Origin: Tremella fuciformis | Lineage: Eukaryota; Basidiomycota; Tremellomycetes; Tremellales; Tremellaceae | Direction of reading: 5' to 3' | NCBI GenBank assembly: GCA_032768795.1 | Contig: CP136492.1 | Coordinates: 310,001-374,000, forward strand | DNA length: 64,000 nucleotides | In this document: positions 22,287 through 32,126 of the stretch, one piece after another | Numbering within the stretch: the stretch's first letter is position 1 | Layout: each line of letters opens with the position of its first letter | The notes under the pieces: generated by a model | Database searches by the model: none | What the model was told of the DNA's origin: nothing | Seen by the model: the letters and a program-made list of their open reading frames with translations, nothing else | Made by a program: the position numbers and the translations under genes

Positions 22287-22976
22287 TTGGACGTTGAGTA
22301 GTGTATGCAGCAGTGCGAAGACGGCCTGAGCTTCCTCACATCTCCTAACCTTCTCCCCGGTGCAAGTTTTGGAGCGCGGCGAAGCAGGCGGCTCACCTTG
22401 AATGGGCCCCGTTCTTCATACGTTACCACGACAGCACCGGCTGCTGATGCTGTGGAGTTGGCTCGCTTTGTTGCCTGCCCGATAGGACACCTTGCAGCAG
22501 TTCTCACTGGGGTTAGTCAGGTCACCGGGACTGCCTCGCTACAACAGATCAACTGGGATCCCTTCGCAAGCTCGCAGGCAGGTGACTGCTTTCCCTGCCT
22601 TACGATCGAGAGCGACGACGTGGCACAGCTCACAAGGCTGTGGATCTCTCCCGTTTGATCAGCATCCGCTGCTGGTGACTCCGCATCTCCAATGAGCGCT
22701 GCTTCGCTTTTCACGGGCTCCAGGGCCCCGATGACGAAAGAAGGAAGGCAAGGGATTGCCCGGGCCTTCTCGTGTGTTGGCAGAGGTTGACATTGGCTTG
22801 TGATCGTGTGAAAGCCGATCTCAACGGACTGGACACCAAGCTGACGGGTCGCCATCCCTCGACCGCTGATTCGTACTAAAGACAGCGGTGCAGCCGCCAA
22901 AACATCCCCTTCCACCTGCCGACTACCTTCTCAGACAGAAGTGATCCCAAGTCTACCACGAGAAACATCTTGCACG
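22287..22976. other. intergenic, nothing resolved
   Basis: Open frames on both strands (up to about 130 codons) lack family features and overlap each other; no gene is called. Confidence 0.45.
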
Positions 22977-23470
22977 ATGAGCGCCCATGATCAGAGCTTT
23001 GCGACAATTGCGACACTCGCTCCTCCCCGAACGCGGACGGTGCCCTGTTGATCGATGCCCGTCCGACAGAGGATTTTCGACATGCAACTTGGTCAGTTGG
23101 GGTCTCGTCAAATCTTCCAACCGCCGACCTTATAAGACGCTCCATACAACAATACGCCACGAGCTTCGTGCAGCAGGCATACGTTAGTGCCCTTCGAGAA
23201 CCGGGCTCGTCAATGGACGAGGCAAACAATCAAATGCCACGTATGCGCACTCCGCGTCGCCCGCATGTGCAATCGATGCCGGGGATGGCTCAGAGCTTCG
23301 AAAGTATGGCAATGGCGGTACCCATAGAGACAATGGTGTCTCAACTCGCTTCTGTCGAGGATGATCTAAGGGGGTATCTGATCAGCAGCTTCTGGATGGA
23401 CGGTTGGGATTTCCGCCTATATAACCAGGCGGTCACTTTCAACTTTGAGAGATGGAGCAGAACCGGGTAG
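22977..23470 (+). pseudogene. tandem orphan family, member 5, frameshifted
   Basis: ATG 22977 opens MSAHDQSFATIATLAPPRT, which fits the family's first strand and Pro, then stops at TGA 23049-23051. The family core resumes in another frame from about 23030: ALLIDARPTEDFRHATWSVG carries the conserved W-S-V-x-V, and LIRRSIQQYATSFVQQAY is the family helix. The frame continues through a Met/Pro-rich middle to a closing strand (AVTFNFERW) and TAG 23468-23470. Any GT...AG joining the two frames would be about 30 nt, too short for an intron here. This indicates a frameshift lesion, unless the protein starts at an unseen place. Closest relatives are the 24.4 and 25.6 kb members. Confidence 0.6.
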
Positions 23471-24223
23471 CCAAACCGAGACCACGCAGAGGTTCGGCTC
23501 TAGCAGTCACTCTGCTGTCTTCTTGTCTGTCCCCTCACTCTTTGTGATTCTCTGCCACTGCATTGCCGTCTTAAACCACCAACTTGGACTGACTCTTCGT
23601 ATCGAAGCGTACACGCTCCATGCATAGTTGCACTACAAATCACTCACGTCACCCTCTTCTTGTGTGCCTCCGTACAAGACCTCTTAGCAAGCTCACCGCA
23701 AGCGTGATCACAAATGACTGCGGAGTGGTGTATCTCGGGCACTGTTGCCGACGTCCATACACAGTAGGGTCAGCTGCACCGCCGTGTACCGAGCCATTCG
23801 GCAGAATCGCACGACCTCTTCAAATGCGTCGTGTCCTCCCTATGATCTCAGTGCGGACCAATGTATGCAAGCCGCGCAGGCCCCGGAATTCAGGAGCTGG
23901 GCGAGGTTCTTTGATCACGGTATAATGCCACTGATCCGAGTATTGGCTGGCAAACCCTGCTCTCTGGGGGATCCCGGTTGAGTAGAAGGCTATACTATAC
24001 GTTACTGTCGAGATGGCTGTAGACCGGTCGCCTGGAGGGGAGAATAGATTGCTGCAATGTTCCCTGGGGTGCCACTCTCCTCGTGGGTCTCCCCCAGTCA
24101 GACAATCGGGTCGTATAATCGCTGACGCTCGTTTTCATACACCAGCTGTTTCTCGCACGGTCGAAACGGACGGCCTGCTGCATCTTCCAAAAGAAGGCTC
24201 TCTCCCATCCCATTCAATCAGCA

Positions 24224-24259
24224 GCTCCTTCCACGGCTCCTTCCACGGCTCCTTTCACA
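24224..24259. repeat. 12-bp tandem triplicate
   Basis: Units GCTCCTTCCACG twice exactly, then a third copy with two or three changes, in the promoter region of the gene starting at 24451. Confidence 0.8.
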
Positions 24260-24348
24260 ACGCATGGGAAGTCTGCGGGGGATTGTGCTCTCATGGACGC
24301 ATCACATGCATCCGAGTCCATCAGGACCTATGCCACCCCAGAGCCGCG

Positions 24349-24355
24349 TATAAAT
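24349..24355 (+). promoter_or_regulatory. TATA box
   Basis: TATAAAT 102 bp before the ATG at 24451. Confidence 0.6.
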
Positions 24356-24450
24356 GAGGCCGTGCGCCTTGCAGTCATTCCCATCACTTCGATATCCCCC
24401 TCTTCTTCTGCAGCCGACAAACAAGACTACGACATCTACAAGACTCAAAT

Positions 24451-25005
24451 ATGGAATATCTGCATCCTGAAGAATACGAGCAAGCATGCGCTTCTGCCCA
24501 GCTTTCTCTGCCAGTAGGTAGCGCTCTTGAACCGGAGAGTTTCACCATCACCCCACATCCGACGCTGCATAGTGATGGCGAGAACACAGTCATAGGTTGG
24601 ACAGCGACGGTTTGTTCAAACGTGGGTCTCAGAACAGACCTCGGCGACGTCGTGCAGACGGTGATGTCGAGGGTCCTGAGGGAGGTGTACTATAACCAGA
24701 TTCAACAAGGAGCACCTGCGGAACTGACCACGGCGAGCGACTGCCTACTGCTCGCATGGAGTCAATGTCAATCTAATTCGCTTTGGTACAACACGGAGCG
24801 TTCGCGTGCAGCCCTGGGGCTTGTGGAGTCTCTACAGACATTTAAGCAGATTCGAGCGCTCCTAAGCAAGGCTTTCGTCAAGTGTCTCGCTTCAGATCAC
24901 AACTACATAGATAGGTGTGTCGCTTCAGCTTGCGAGCACATCCCGGATGCGCGGGCTGTTCTTACATTTGAATCAGAAGAGATCAGCCGTCCATCACCAA
25001 TATAA
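24451..25005 (+). CDS. tandem orphan family, member 6 (PEEYEQ subfamily)
   Basis: Intronless, 184 aa. Starts MEYLHPEEYEQACASAQLSL, then VGSALEPESFTITPHPTLH, VIGWTATVCSNVGLRTDLGD and VVQTVMSRVLREVYYNQI. A helical region with LLLAWSQCQSNSLWY follows, then a long helix ending in the closing strand AVLTFESEE. The N-terminal P-E-E-Y-E-Q block, the T-P-H-P-T-L-H strand and the G-W-T/S segment are shared with member 7 and, more loosely, member 10 (28.1 kb). No disordered lead, unlike other members. Function unknown. Confidence 0.85.
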   Translation: MEYLHPEEYEQACASAQLSLPVGSALEPESFTITPHPTLHSDGENTVIGWTATVCSNVGLRTDLGDVVQTVMSRVLREVYYNQIQQGAPAELTTASDCLLLAWSQCQSNSLWYNTERSRAALGLVESLQTFKQIRALLSKAFVKCLASDHNYIDRCVASACEHIPDARAVLTFESEEISRPSPI

Positions 25006-25637
25006 GTCAGATGCATATGGCTTGTTCCGTTGGAAAGCAGCACATAGTCTCCCCTTGTCGGTGTCGCCATGGCCGCCGACACTACTGCACTCGTAGTTTT
25101 CGTCTCTGTACGAGCAATACTGATGGTCGCATGCCCGATCGTCGCTGAGCGCACTGCTTTTGCTAGGATCTGACCGTCCATTTGACACGTTCATGCGACC
25201 TGACCCGGAAGACGCCTCATTGGCTACAAATTGCTAAACCCAGCTTATTGAGCGGGCAGCCGTGCTGAGGACGCTAGGACGATGATGAATTGCATGGAGC
25301 TGCATCGATGGCGAGGTCATAGCTCTCAGTCCCAAATATGAGAGCCCGGGAAAGCTGTGCAAGTGGTCTCACACCCAGACCCGACCGTGCGTTTTCCTGG
25401 CAACCGCTCGGATCATGATGCCCATCGGTGAAGGCCGTGACATCTGAGGGACGGAGTTCTCACGGTCACGGTGCGTCTTGAGAAAGAACATGTCTCGTCC
25501 CAGCTTCCCACGACCCGTGAGCCGAGTCCCGCGGTCGACCCAGAGTGGGATATAATTGTGGTCGTGCGCGGTACTCGCGTCCAGAAAGTCCATCGTTTCA
25601 CCACTGTCATTCCTCTTTCAACAAACAAGCCCAAATC
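25006..25637. other. intergenic with TATA-like element
   Basis: TATAATT at 25551-25557, 87 bp before the next ATG. Antisense frames in this stretch overlap the next gene and are not called. Confidence 0.45.
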
Positions 25638-26213
25638 ATGGAAGACCAGAGCTTCATGTACCCCGAGGAGTACGAGCAGACATGCGAAACTGACGAGATT
25701 CCTCTGCCACTCGGTCAAGCTTTTGGTGATGAGGGTTTTACCGTCTCCATACGACCCACACTGCATGGCGACCATGCATCCCCGGTCATAGGTTGGTCGG
25801 TGGCCGTCCAATCACATCTGAATATCAAAACGGACCTTGGGCACCTCTTATCCTCCATGGTAGAGGGTCTAGTCATTGAAACATATCGTGACAGCCTTCA
25901 ATCGGTATTCCCTACTGTCCTGAGGGCGCGCAGCGTAGAGCTGCTGGAAGCATGGAGGAAATGCTATTCCGCATCGCAGCGGGCACGAAGCGAAGCGCTG
26001 ACAACCACCATTACGGGCTTCGCTCAGTCTCCAACCCCGCTTCAAGACCATGTTAGTAGGTCTATCCAGGCGTTCACCATGGTGCGAAGCAACCTGAGCA
26101 GGGACCTCGCCATCCAGCTTAACGCCGATCATGAATTATTGACAGGTCGTCTCCGCGATGTTTGCGATCAGCACGGCCTGGCCAAGGTCCATCTTGAGTT
26201 CAAGGGAGAATGA
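25638..26213 (+). CDS. tandem orphan family, member 7 (PEEYEQ subfamily)
   Basis: Intronless, 191 aa. MEDQSFMYPEEYEQTCETDE, then PLGQAFGDEGFTVSIRPTLH, VIGWSVAVQSHLNIKTDLGH, LLSSMVEGLVIETYRDSLQ, a helix with LLEAWRKCYSASQ, then MVRSNLSRDLAIQLNADHE and the closing strand VHLEFKGE. Closest relative is member 6, 0.6 kb to the left, with the same length, the same N-terminal block and the same TDLG turn: a recent tandem duplicate. Function unknown. Confidence 0.85.
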   Translation: MEDQSFMYPEEYEQTCETDEIPLPLGQAFGDEGFTVSIRPTLHGDHASPVIGWSVAVQSHLNIKTDLGHLLSSMVEGLVIETYRDSLQSVFPTVLRARSVELLEAWRKCYSASQRARSEALTTTITGFAQSPTPLQDHVSRSIQAFTMVRSNLSRDLAIQLNADHELLTGRLRDVCDQHGLAKVHLEFKGE

Positions 26214-26940
26214 TACTCGATTCATGCATCTTACTTGTGACTTGTGTAAGCCGCGGAGAAACTTATCTCCTCCGGGTAGCCCATACCTGCCTAGGTCGAG
26301 GAGCTCCATCTCGGTCCGGGGAGAAGTTTTCCTTGGGAAGAAGCCCGCCTTGAGAGCTCTTCTGATTGGGTTTGCAAGAGGGATTGATCGTTGCGGCAGG
26401 GCTACTGCTTTCGTGACCGCTCGATTGTCGGATTGACAAGGTCGTTCGCGCGCGATGTGTCACAATCTGAAGCAGGACAGTACAGTGACCTACTTCGAAG
26501 TCCAGCAGCTCGTGCCAGCGATCTTCCAGGACTCGACAAGCTAACCCGACCAGGTCTGCCGACCGAAGTACCAGAGTAGGCCACACGTGGCGCCGACCTT
26601 CTGCTGTCAAAGACGCCGGGTCTGACTGTCCCCCATTGACCTGTCCACAGGTTGTGTCAGAAGGACGGGACACGTCATTCCACCTGCCCTTGGCTCATAG
26701 AGCCACGGACACGGAGAAACATATCCAGGGAGCAATCCTCCTGCTTATCGCCCTTCCCATACGACTTCCTTGCGTGTCAGAACATCCAGAGTCGAAACCC
26801 GCGGAAATTTTCTCATGACGCTCTCCGAGGGGCGATATCAGTCCCGTCTTTCCACACCTCGGAGGCGTTCAACAAGTGAGACGAGCTTTGTCGCCACACC
26901 GTGACTCCTCCTCAGCATCATTTGGGAGCCAAGAGAGCTG
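26214..26940. other. intergenic, nothing resolved
   Basis: No frame with family features; no clear TATA box for the gene at 26941. Confidence 0.45.
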
Positions 26941-27525
26941 ATGACCGACCGTTCGACTCATTCGGTATTTCGCGAGGAAAACCTGCAGTGTTTTCCTCCG
27001 CGGGGCACTATCTACACCTTATCCGTGATACCTGTTAAATTCGGCAGCAACATGACCTGGTCGATCACGACAAGATCTAATCGGGAGCAAGGGTACCAGC
27101 TCGACAGGCTGGTGTCGGAAATGACAGAAATCTTCCAAGCCCATTGCTGCAACAAAGAGTTCTCCCAAAGGAAAGTACGCGATGCGGCTGCGCGTCTGTT
27201 GGAGGCATGGACGATGTATAACGCCGCGAGAGAGCAGCACGATCCCGAGAACGTATCGCAGTCTTCCTTGTGGCCCTGGACAAATACTCAGCAGGCTTGC
27301 GAGGCAGCGGGCCGGGCAGTGTCCGCTGCCCAGACTGAAGTGCATCGTGCTATACAGCTCGTACTACCCAATTGGGACCAAGATCTCAGACGAAATCTGC
27401 GAGATGCGGTGGAAGACGAAGAGTGGACGCGTGACGGGGATGATGCTCTTGAGCAGATATATTTCCGCTTTGGAACATCGTTCATCGCGAGTGATACCCA
27501 GCCGATTGTGGGAGGCAAGCCTTGA
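26941..27525 (+). CDS. tandem orphan family, member 8 (RGT-Y subfamily)
   Basis: Intronless, 194 aa. MTDRSTHSVFREENLQCFPP, then RGTIYTLSVIPVKFGSNMTW, a Trp-containing strand, RLVSEMTEIFQAHCC, a helix with LLEAWTMYNAAREQHD, and ARRNLRDAV-like sequence leading to EQIYFRFGTSFIAS, the closing strand. The segment F-P-P/Q-R-G-T-x-Y just before the first strand is shared with member 9 (29.3 kb). The C-terminal 12 residues after the strand are extra. Function unknown. Confidence 0.8.
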   Translation: MTDRSTHSVFREENLQCFPPRGTIYTLSVIPVKFGSNMTWSITTRSNREQGYQLDRLVSEMTEIFQAHCCNKEFSQRKVRDAAARLLEAWTMYNAAREQHDPENVSQSSLWPWTNTQQACEAAGRAVSAAQTEVHRAIQLVLPNWDQDLRRNLRDAVEDEEWTRDGDDALEQIYFRFGTSFIASDTQPIVGGKP

Positions 27526-28128
27526 AAAGATGATAGAAATCGGCAAAGCATTTGTCGACGCACGGGCCACCCTAGACGAAACGGCCGCGTAGATATACGC
27601 CTCGATGCAGCTCTTTATCCTGGGATTTTATTTTAGCCCAATTGGGAAGCCTTGCAGCGCGTCGGTTGCATGCGGGATGCTATCGTTGCATTAGGACCGA
27701 TGCCGCCTTTGCTTCCAAAGGGGAAGCTGCCATTTCTTGTGGGCAACGATTGGTTAGGAGCCCCTACTCCATTCTCCATCTGGGCCTCTTCGACCATCTT
27801 GCACCCGGAATGGACGGATGTATCTCGAAGCTCGATGATCTGCAGCATATTGAACACACTTCGTGCTGCTCCTTCCCGCAGAGTACGTTAGATGACCGCG
27901 CATGGCCGCCACGGCAGAAACGCTCCCTTGACCACCCTACCTTGTCTCGCGTGCATGAGCGGTGTCGTGAGAATCGCAGGCCCATGCTCTCACGACCAAA
28001 TCACGGCTTCCCACGTGCACCCGGCCTTGTATTTATATGACCGCGCGCGTGCATGGACATATATAGGCGCCTCGTCCCCTTTGTCCACTCATCGACCTTC
28101 ATTCACCTGTTTGCAGTATTGACCGAAC
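27526..28128. other. intergenic with TATA box of the next gene
   Basis: TATATA at 28060-28065, 69 bp before the next ATG, with a second TTATAT at about 28032. Overlapping frames on both strands show no family features. Confidence 0.45.
28060..28065 (+). promoter_or_regulatory. TATA box
   Basis: TATATA 69 bp before the ATG at 28129. Confidence 0.55.
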
Positions 28129-28722
28129 ATGAACCACGGGGGATCTCTGAACTATAATAAATATCGCCGCACATGCAAGTCCTCGAAGCTTTCCGTGCGA
28201 CTGGGGAGAGCTCTACGGCCCGACACCACTTTCACCCTCACCCCCCATCCTCATTTTCACAACAACGGCTTTGTGACCTTAGTAGGATGGACCGTGGACG
28301 TCCACTGCGATATTGGTGTGCCAACAGACTTTGGAGACGTTCTGAGCGATGTGGCGACTGAGGTCGTCCACAAGACATACTTTGACGGCGTAAACCGCTC
28401 GCAGAGTATTGGCAGCCTCAATGTTGCAGACGCACTGGCGCTGGAAGCTTGGAGTAAGTCTGCAGCTGCCATGGATCTTCTTCATCAAGCGGATAGCGTG
28501 TGGTCTCCTGTCTCGGTGGAGAGATTGCAAGACTTCCAGGACGACATGGTCACGACCTCACAGGCTGTTCATCGGGAGCGCGCGTCCCTGAGCCAGGTTA
28601 TGGCCAGCGAGCTCAACCGAGAACAAACCCTCTTACGAAATCGTCTCAAAACAGCGGGTCGGAGTCTGGGCATTCCACGCCGGCTCGCAGATGAAATTAC
28701 GATCACATTTGGTGGGGAGTGA
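28129..28722 (+). CDS. tandem orphan family, member 10 (PEEYEQ-like)
   Basis: Intronless, 197 aa. MNHGGSLNYNKYRRTCKSSK, then LGRALRPDTTFTLTPHPHFH, VTLVGWTVDVHCDIGVPTDF, DVLSDVATEVVHKTYFDGV, a helix with LEAWSKSAAAMDLL, a long helix, and the closing strand ITITFGGE at the C-terminus. The T-x-T-P-H-P-x-x-H strand, the GWT segment and the final GE place it with members 6 and 7, while its N-terminal block (YNKYRRTC) is a diverged form of PEEYEQTC. Function unknown. Confidence 0.85.
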   Translation: MNHGGSLNYNKYRRTCKSSKLSVRLGRALRPDTTFTLTPHPHFHNNGFVTLVGWTVDVHCDIGVPTDFGDVLSDVATEVVHKTYFDGVNRSQSIGSLNVADALALEAWSKSAAAMDLLHQADSVWSPVSVERLQDFQDDMVTTSQAVHRERASLSQVMASELNREQTLLRNRLKTAGRSLGIPRRLADEITITFGGE

Positions 28723-29265
28723 TCGCACTGGCGGTGACCGTAATAACAAGATGGATGTAATCCTGAGCTTGGGAGGAAACGCGCCTTCTATGGGGGAGCC
28801 TCTGAAAGCTCGATGACGGAGTACCCCTAGTTGCCTGAGGTGCTCTTCGAACGCATGCATTGCCTCTTAGACTCTCGCGGTCGGTGTCGCGACACCGAGA
28901 GACTTTGTTGCCCATCGACTTGTAGCTCTGACGCCCCTCAGCTACTGATTGACCGCCTGAGAATTTCGAGACATGATGATGTTCTCACGCTTCGCGAGCT
29001 CATTTGAGCACTTGATCAATTGCGCTCCCTAATCCCACGGTCGAAGTGCTTACGGATATTTCTCATGGTGGTACCGGACCACTGAGGCCCGGTCGATGAT
29101 AGTGACGAGCACATAAATGGGGCAGGCTTCGACGTGCTTCCCGCCTTCCTCAATCCTACCACTTCCTCTCAGTCTGCGGTCGGGAGCACCTCGGACCGTC
29201 GTTGGCCAAAACTAGAAACCGGACCTCTCTTTTACCTGACAAAGATCAGAGCCCCAGACCTCGCT
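28723..29265. other. intergenic with possible TATA element
   Basis: CATAAATGG near 29111 is the best core-promoter candidate for the gene at 29266. The frame opens upstream with no ATG. Confidence 0.4.
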
Positions 29266-29799
29266 ATGCCCCACAACGGGCTCGAGAGCTTCCCCCAGAG
29301 GGGCACCAAATACCACGTCTACATCCAACCTGTGTTTTTCCCTCAGAAAGTCGAGTGGACGACCAAGGTTTATTCGTCTTACAGGTCACGGACGGCAATC
29401 AATCATTCAATCGCAAAGACAGTAGAGACGTTTGTGAATGATACGTGGCTCAAGCAGGTTGCATACCCGGACACAGGCTTCAGCGAAGCGGAGACGAATA
29501 TTCTGAGTCTGCGTGAAGCCCTTGGGAGGACGGAAGAGATCGCGCAAGGATTTGGCGATAGCGAACAATCTGACGAGTGGAGCGTGGAAGCTATCGAGGA
29601 GCTGAGCTTCCGAGATTTGGCCTCTTATATGGCGGGTATCACTCAGCTACGGCAGGATTTCACCTCGGTCCTGAATACGTCAGGGGATGGACTCAGAAGC
29701 TATCTCGGAAGCGCACTTGCCTCGAACTTTGTAGAGACCGAGCCCATTCTGCGCCGGTTTGAGGTTGTATTCGTCGATGGGACCCGAATCCCAAGTTGA
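29266..29799 (+). CDS. tandem orphan family, member 9 (RGT-Y subfamily)
   Basis: Start at the first in-frame ATG, 29266; 177 aa. MPHNGLESFPQRGTKYHVYI, then PVFFPQKVEWTTKVY with the conserved Trp, INHSIAKTVETFVNDTW, a helical middle, LRSYLGSALASNFVETEP and the closing strand RRFEVVFVDGTRIPS. Shares the F-P-x-R-G-T-x-Y start with member 8. One of the shortest and cleanest members. Function unknown. Confidence 0.85.
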   Translation: MPHNGLESFPQRGTKYHVYIQPVFFPQKVEWTTKVYSSYRSRTAINHSIAKTVETFVNDTWLKQVAYPDTGFSEAETNILSLREALGRTEEIAQGFGDSEQSDEWSVEAIEELSFRDLASYMAGITQLRQDFTSVLNTSGDGLRSYLGSALASNFVETEPILRRFEVVFVDGTRIPS

Positions 29800-30121
29800 A
29801 GACCTGATGCATCATTTTGCCACCCGTCCTGGTGGAATACGTTGGTACGGGACTTGGGCACATCGACCTCGACCCTTCGCTCGCAAGCATGTGACGTTTG
29901 CGAGGACTATGTGCGGAAGTGGCCGGTCGGCGTCAAAGGACAGTCTTGCCTGTGCTGATGTGCCACGATCACACACGCCAAACACTCTCACAGCACAGAC
30001 GTTCTCAGTCGACACAGGAGGGCTCATGAACCCGGCCTCAGCATCCTCAATGACTTCCTCGGCGAGCGCTCGCGTCTGTTCATCGACAATGTCTCTTCTA
30101 TCGCCAGCATCTGCCCCCACC
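29800..30121. other. spacer, possible 5' leader or N-terminal extension of the next gene
   Basis: The next gene's frame is open back to 29759, with ATGs at 30026 and 30089. The residues there are Ser/Ala-rich without family features. No TATA box seen. Confidence 0.4.
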
Positions 30122-31036
30122 ATGAACACCACACAAAATTCACCGTCAGAGCCCTCTAGCCAACAACAAACCCCTTGCCGTTACGTATCCCGCATCAAGG
30201 GGTCGGGCTTACGTCGACCTAAATCTCCTCCAGTGGACACTGCATACAGCATCCTGATTCGCCCCGAATACCACTACGAAAGCCCTCGAGTGAGATGGTG
30301 GGTCACTGCGACCGCCAACACGTCGACCGACAACATGTTCGACGACTTCGTCCGGAATTCAGTCACAGAGCACTTAAGTCGCGTGTACTTCGACCTCAGG
30401 AAGGATCCGGAGCATCCTCTCTCTATCGCCGGCAGCGATGCAATCCGTGCTTTCGATACATTGACGGGGCGGACCGGCCCCAGATCAGGCTCAACCCCTT
30501 CCTTGAATGGGTCTTCCGACACAGAAGCAGGGTGGGGGTCCACGTATGGTGATTCGTGGTCAGAGAATGATGGCACTGTCTCTCCGCCGGCCAACACGAC
30601 ACAAGAGCATGAAAATGACCTCGAGACGGCCGCCAATGACAACGGAACGGCGAGCGAGCAAGCCAAGGACCATGGGACAGATCAAAGCCCTCTCGATTCA
30701 TACTCGTACTTCGCTTCTCCCCAAAATAAAAATACCGAGGAAAGGTTGACGCTCGATGCTCTATGGCATGGTCGGCAAGAGGATGAATATTATTCGCAGG
30801 CCAACAGGGCACTAGAGCAGGAGATCCTGGGGTATGTGACAAAGCACGGGCAGGATCTCGTCGAGGATATACGAACCTACTTCACGAGAGAAGGCTTCAC
30901 GTACACGGCGGAGATGTGGGACGGTATCACCTTCGAGCCCAAGGTGATTAATAGAGATATCGAGTTCTGTCCCTCGACGTGCGAGCAGTGTAGTATTCCG
31001 CACAGAAAGTGCCAGAGTGATGAGGTCTCGGAATGA
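30122..31036 (+). CDS. tandem orphan family, long member with acidic insert
   Basis: ATG 30122 is in a good CACCATG context and gives 304 aa; upstream ATGs (30089, 30026) are also open. The core starts DTAYSILIRPEYHYESPRVR and WWVTATANTSTDN, then FDDFVRNSVTEHLSRVYFDL. A stretch of about 100 Ser/Asn/Asp/Gly-rich, low-complexity residues (SDTEAGWGSTYGDSWSENDG and onward) is inserted where other members have a continuous helix. The helix then resumes (YSQANRALEQEILGYVTKHG) with the closing strand (MWDGITFEPKVI) and a Cys-containing tail (CPSTCEQCSIPHRKC), which could bind metal. Function unknown. Confidence 0.75.
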   Translation: MNTTQNSPSEPSSQQQTPCRYVSRIKGSGLRRPKSPPVDTAYSILIRPEYHYESPRVRWWVTATANTSTDNMFDDFVRNSVTEHLSRVYFDLRKDPEHPLSIAGSDAIRAFDTLTGRTGPRSGSTPSLNGSSDTEAGWGSTYGDSWSENDGTVSPPANTTQEHENDLETAANDNGTASEQAKDHGTDQSPLDSYSYFASPQNKNTEERLTLDALWHGRQEDEYYSQANRALEQEILGYVTKHGQDLVEDIRTYFTREGFTYTAEMWDGITFEPKVINRDIEFCPSTCEQCSIPHRKCQSDEVSE

Positions 31037-31181
31037 ATACACAGCCCATCAACGATACCGTATGTACCCCGGCTAGCCTCGCATGCAGTCTGCTTCAGCC
31101 ATGCGCCTATAGCTTGGTCGTCGTCCATTGTCCCCTGACCAGACGGATTGCGTTCATACATACTCTGATCTCAGCCAACGC

Positions 31182-32126
31182 ATGAACACCGAGTCGCACC
31201 ACATTTTGCACACCATTCGAAAGGATCGATCCTTTGCATTCGCAGAGATCCGCCCTTTCAGCTGCGACTCAAATTTACCGTCTCGACACACCAAGCAGCA
31301 GGCCAAGTCAGGGCTCTCACGTTCACTTTTGCCACTTCCTAGACACTCAAAGCTCATGACCGGATCACTAGACACGACGAGTAGGGCTTCTACACAGGTG
31401 GAAGACTCCCGTGACGCCAAGGAGTCCAGCATCAGAAATCAACCCCTGACGGGCTGGCTAGCGCCTTGGAGCCGAGTACTTGCGATCTCTGAGGGAGTGG
31501 CTTCTGACCGGGACTTAACCTCTACGTCTGAACGCATGGGAGCGGTCCTTCCATCTAGCCCGGTACCTGGCCGTGACAAAGAGAGTCAGCCGGCGGTGCC
31601 ACCAAACACGAGGCTTTCCACCTCTGCGTCAACAGACTGTTGCCTGCGCCTCAGAGCTGTCATAGACTACCGAACAGGCATTACTAGGGAAGTGCAAGCA
31701 GATAACGGAGACGGGTGTAATCATGCAAACATCAATGAAATGGCATCGAAATGGGCCAATGATTGCTTCTCCTCCTGGTACTCCTCTCATCCGACTCTGG
31801 AGCAGCGCATGTGCCAGCTCGTCAACGAAGACCGCAGATTACGGTCATCGTCAAAGGCGCCTGAGAAACCCGCGGTGGACGACTGGCATAAACGAGCCAA
31901 CTATCTCACCTGGGATTACGCCGCTGATCTCGAACGGCAGCTGAGAAAGCAGAATCCGTTCGCCTCATCTGGGTATACCCAGCTTACTGTCGCCCCTTGG
32001 TACACACAGGCTGGGTCACAAGTCACTGACTTGCATGGGGCCAACCAGGACCTTGCCCGAGACCCGGGGGAGGACTCTCCCGGGGAGCCAAGTGGCAAGC
32101 ATCGTCCGCCAACTGGGACTCTGTAG
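31182..32126 (+). CDS. tandem orphan family, long member with extended disordered N-terminus
   Basis: ATG 31182, 314 aa. About 150 residues of Ser/Arg-rich, disordered sequence precede a recognisable core: DCCLRLRAVIDYRTGITREV, then NINEMASKWANDCFSSWYSS (the family helix), WHKRANYLTWDYAADLERQL and a closing strand GYTQLTVAPWYTQ. A disordered C-terminal tail follows. The conserved Trp of strand two is absent, so it is a divergent member. No signal peptide. Function unknown. Confidence 0.65.
   Translation: MNTESHHILHTIRKDRSFAFAEIRPFSCDSNLPSRHTKQQAKSGLSRSLLPLPRHSKLMTGSLDTTSRASTQVEDSRDAKESSIRNQPLTGWLAPWSRVLAISEGVASDRDLTSTSERMGAVLPSSPVPGRDKESQPAVPPNTRLSTSASTDCCLRLRAVIDYRTGITREVQADNGDGCNHANINEMASKWANDCFSSWYSSHPTLEQRMCQLVNEDRRLRSSSKAPEKPAVDDWHKRANYLTWDYAADLERQLRKQNPFASSGYTQLTVAPWYTQAGSQVTDLHGANQDLARDPGEDSPGEPSGKHRPPTGTL

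Larger units (their letters stand above)
23471..24450. other. intergenic, about 1 kb, with a 12-bp triplicate and a TATA box
   Basis: No intact gene. A short ATG frame at 23725 (MTAEWCISG) followed by scattered frames could be remnant coding DNA but cannot be aligned with confidence. It holds the repeat at 24224-24259 and the TATA box at 24349. Confidence 0.4.

Noticed and set aside
23725..23981. Possible remnant of an array gene
   Set aside because: A few residues (EWCISG) recall the Trp strand, but frames are broken and no alignment longer than a few residues holds.
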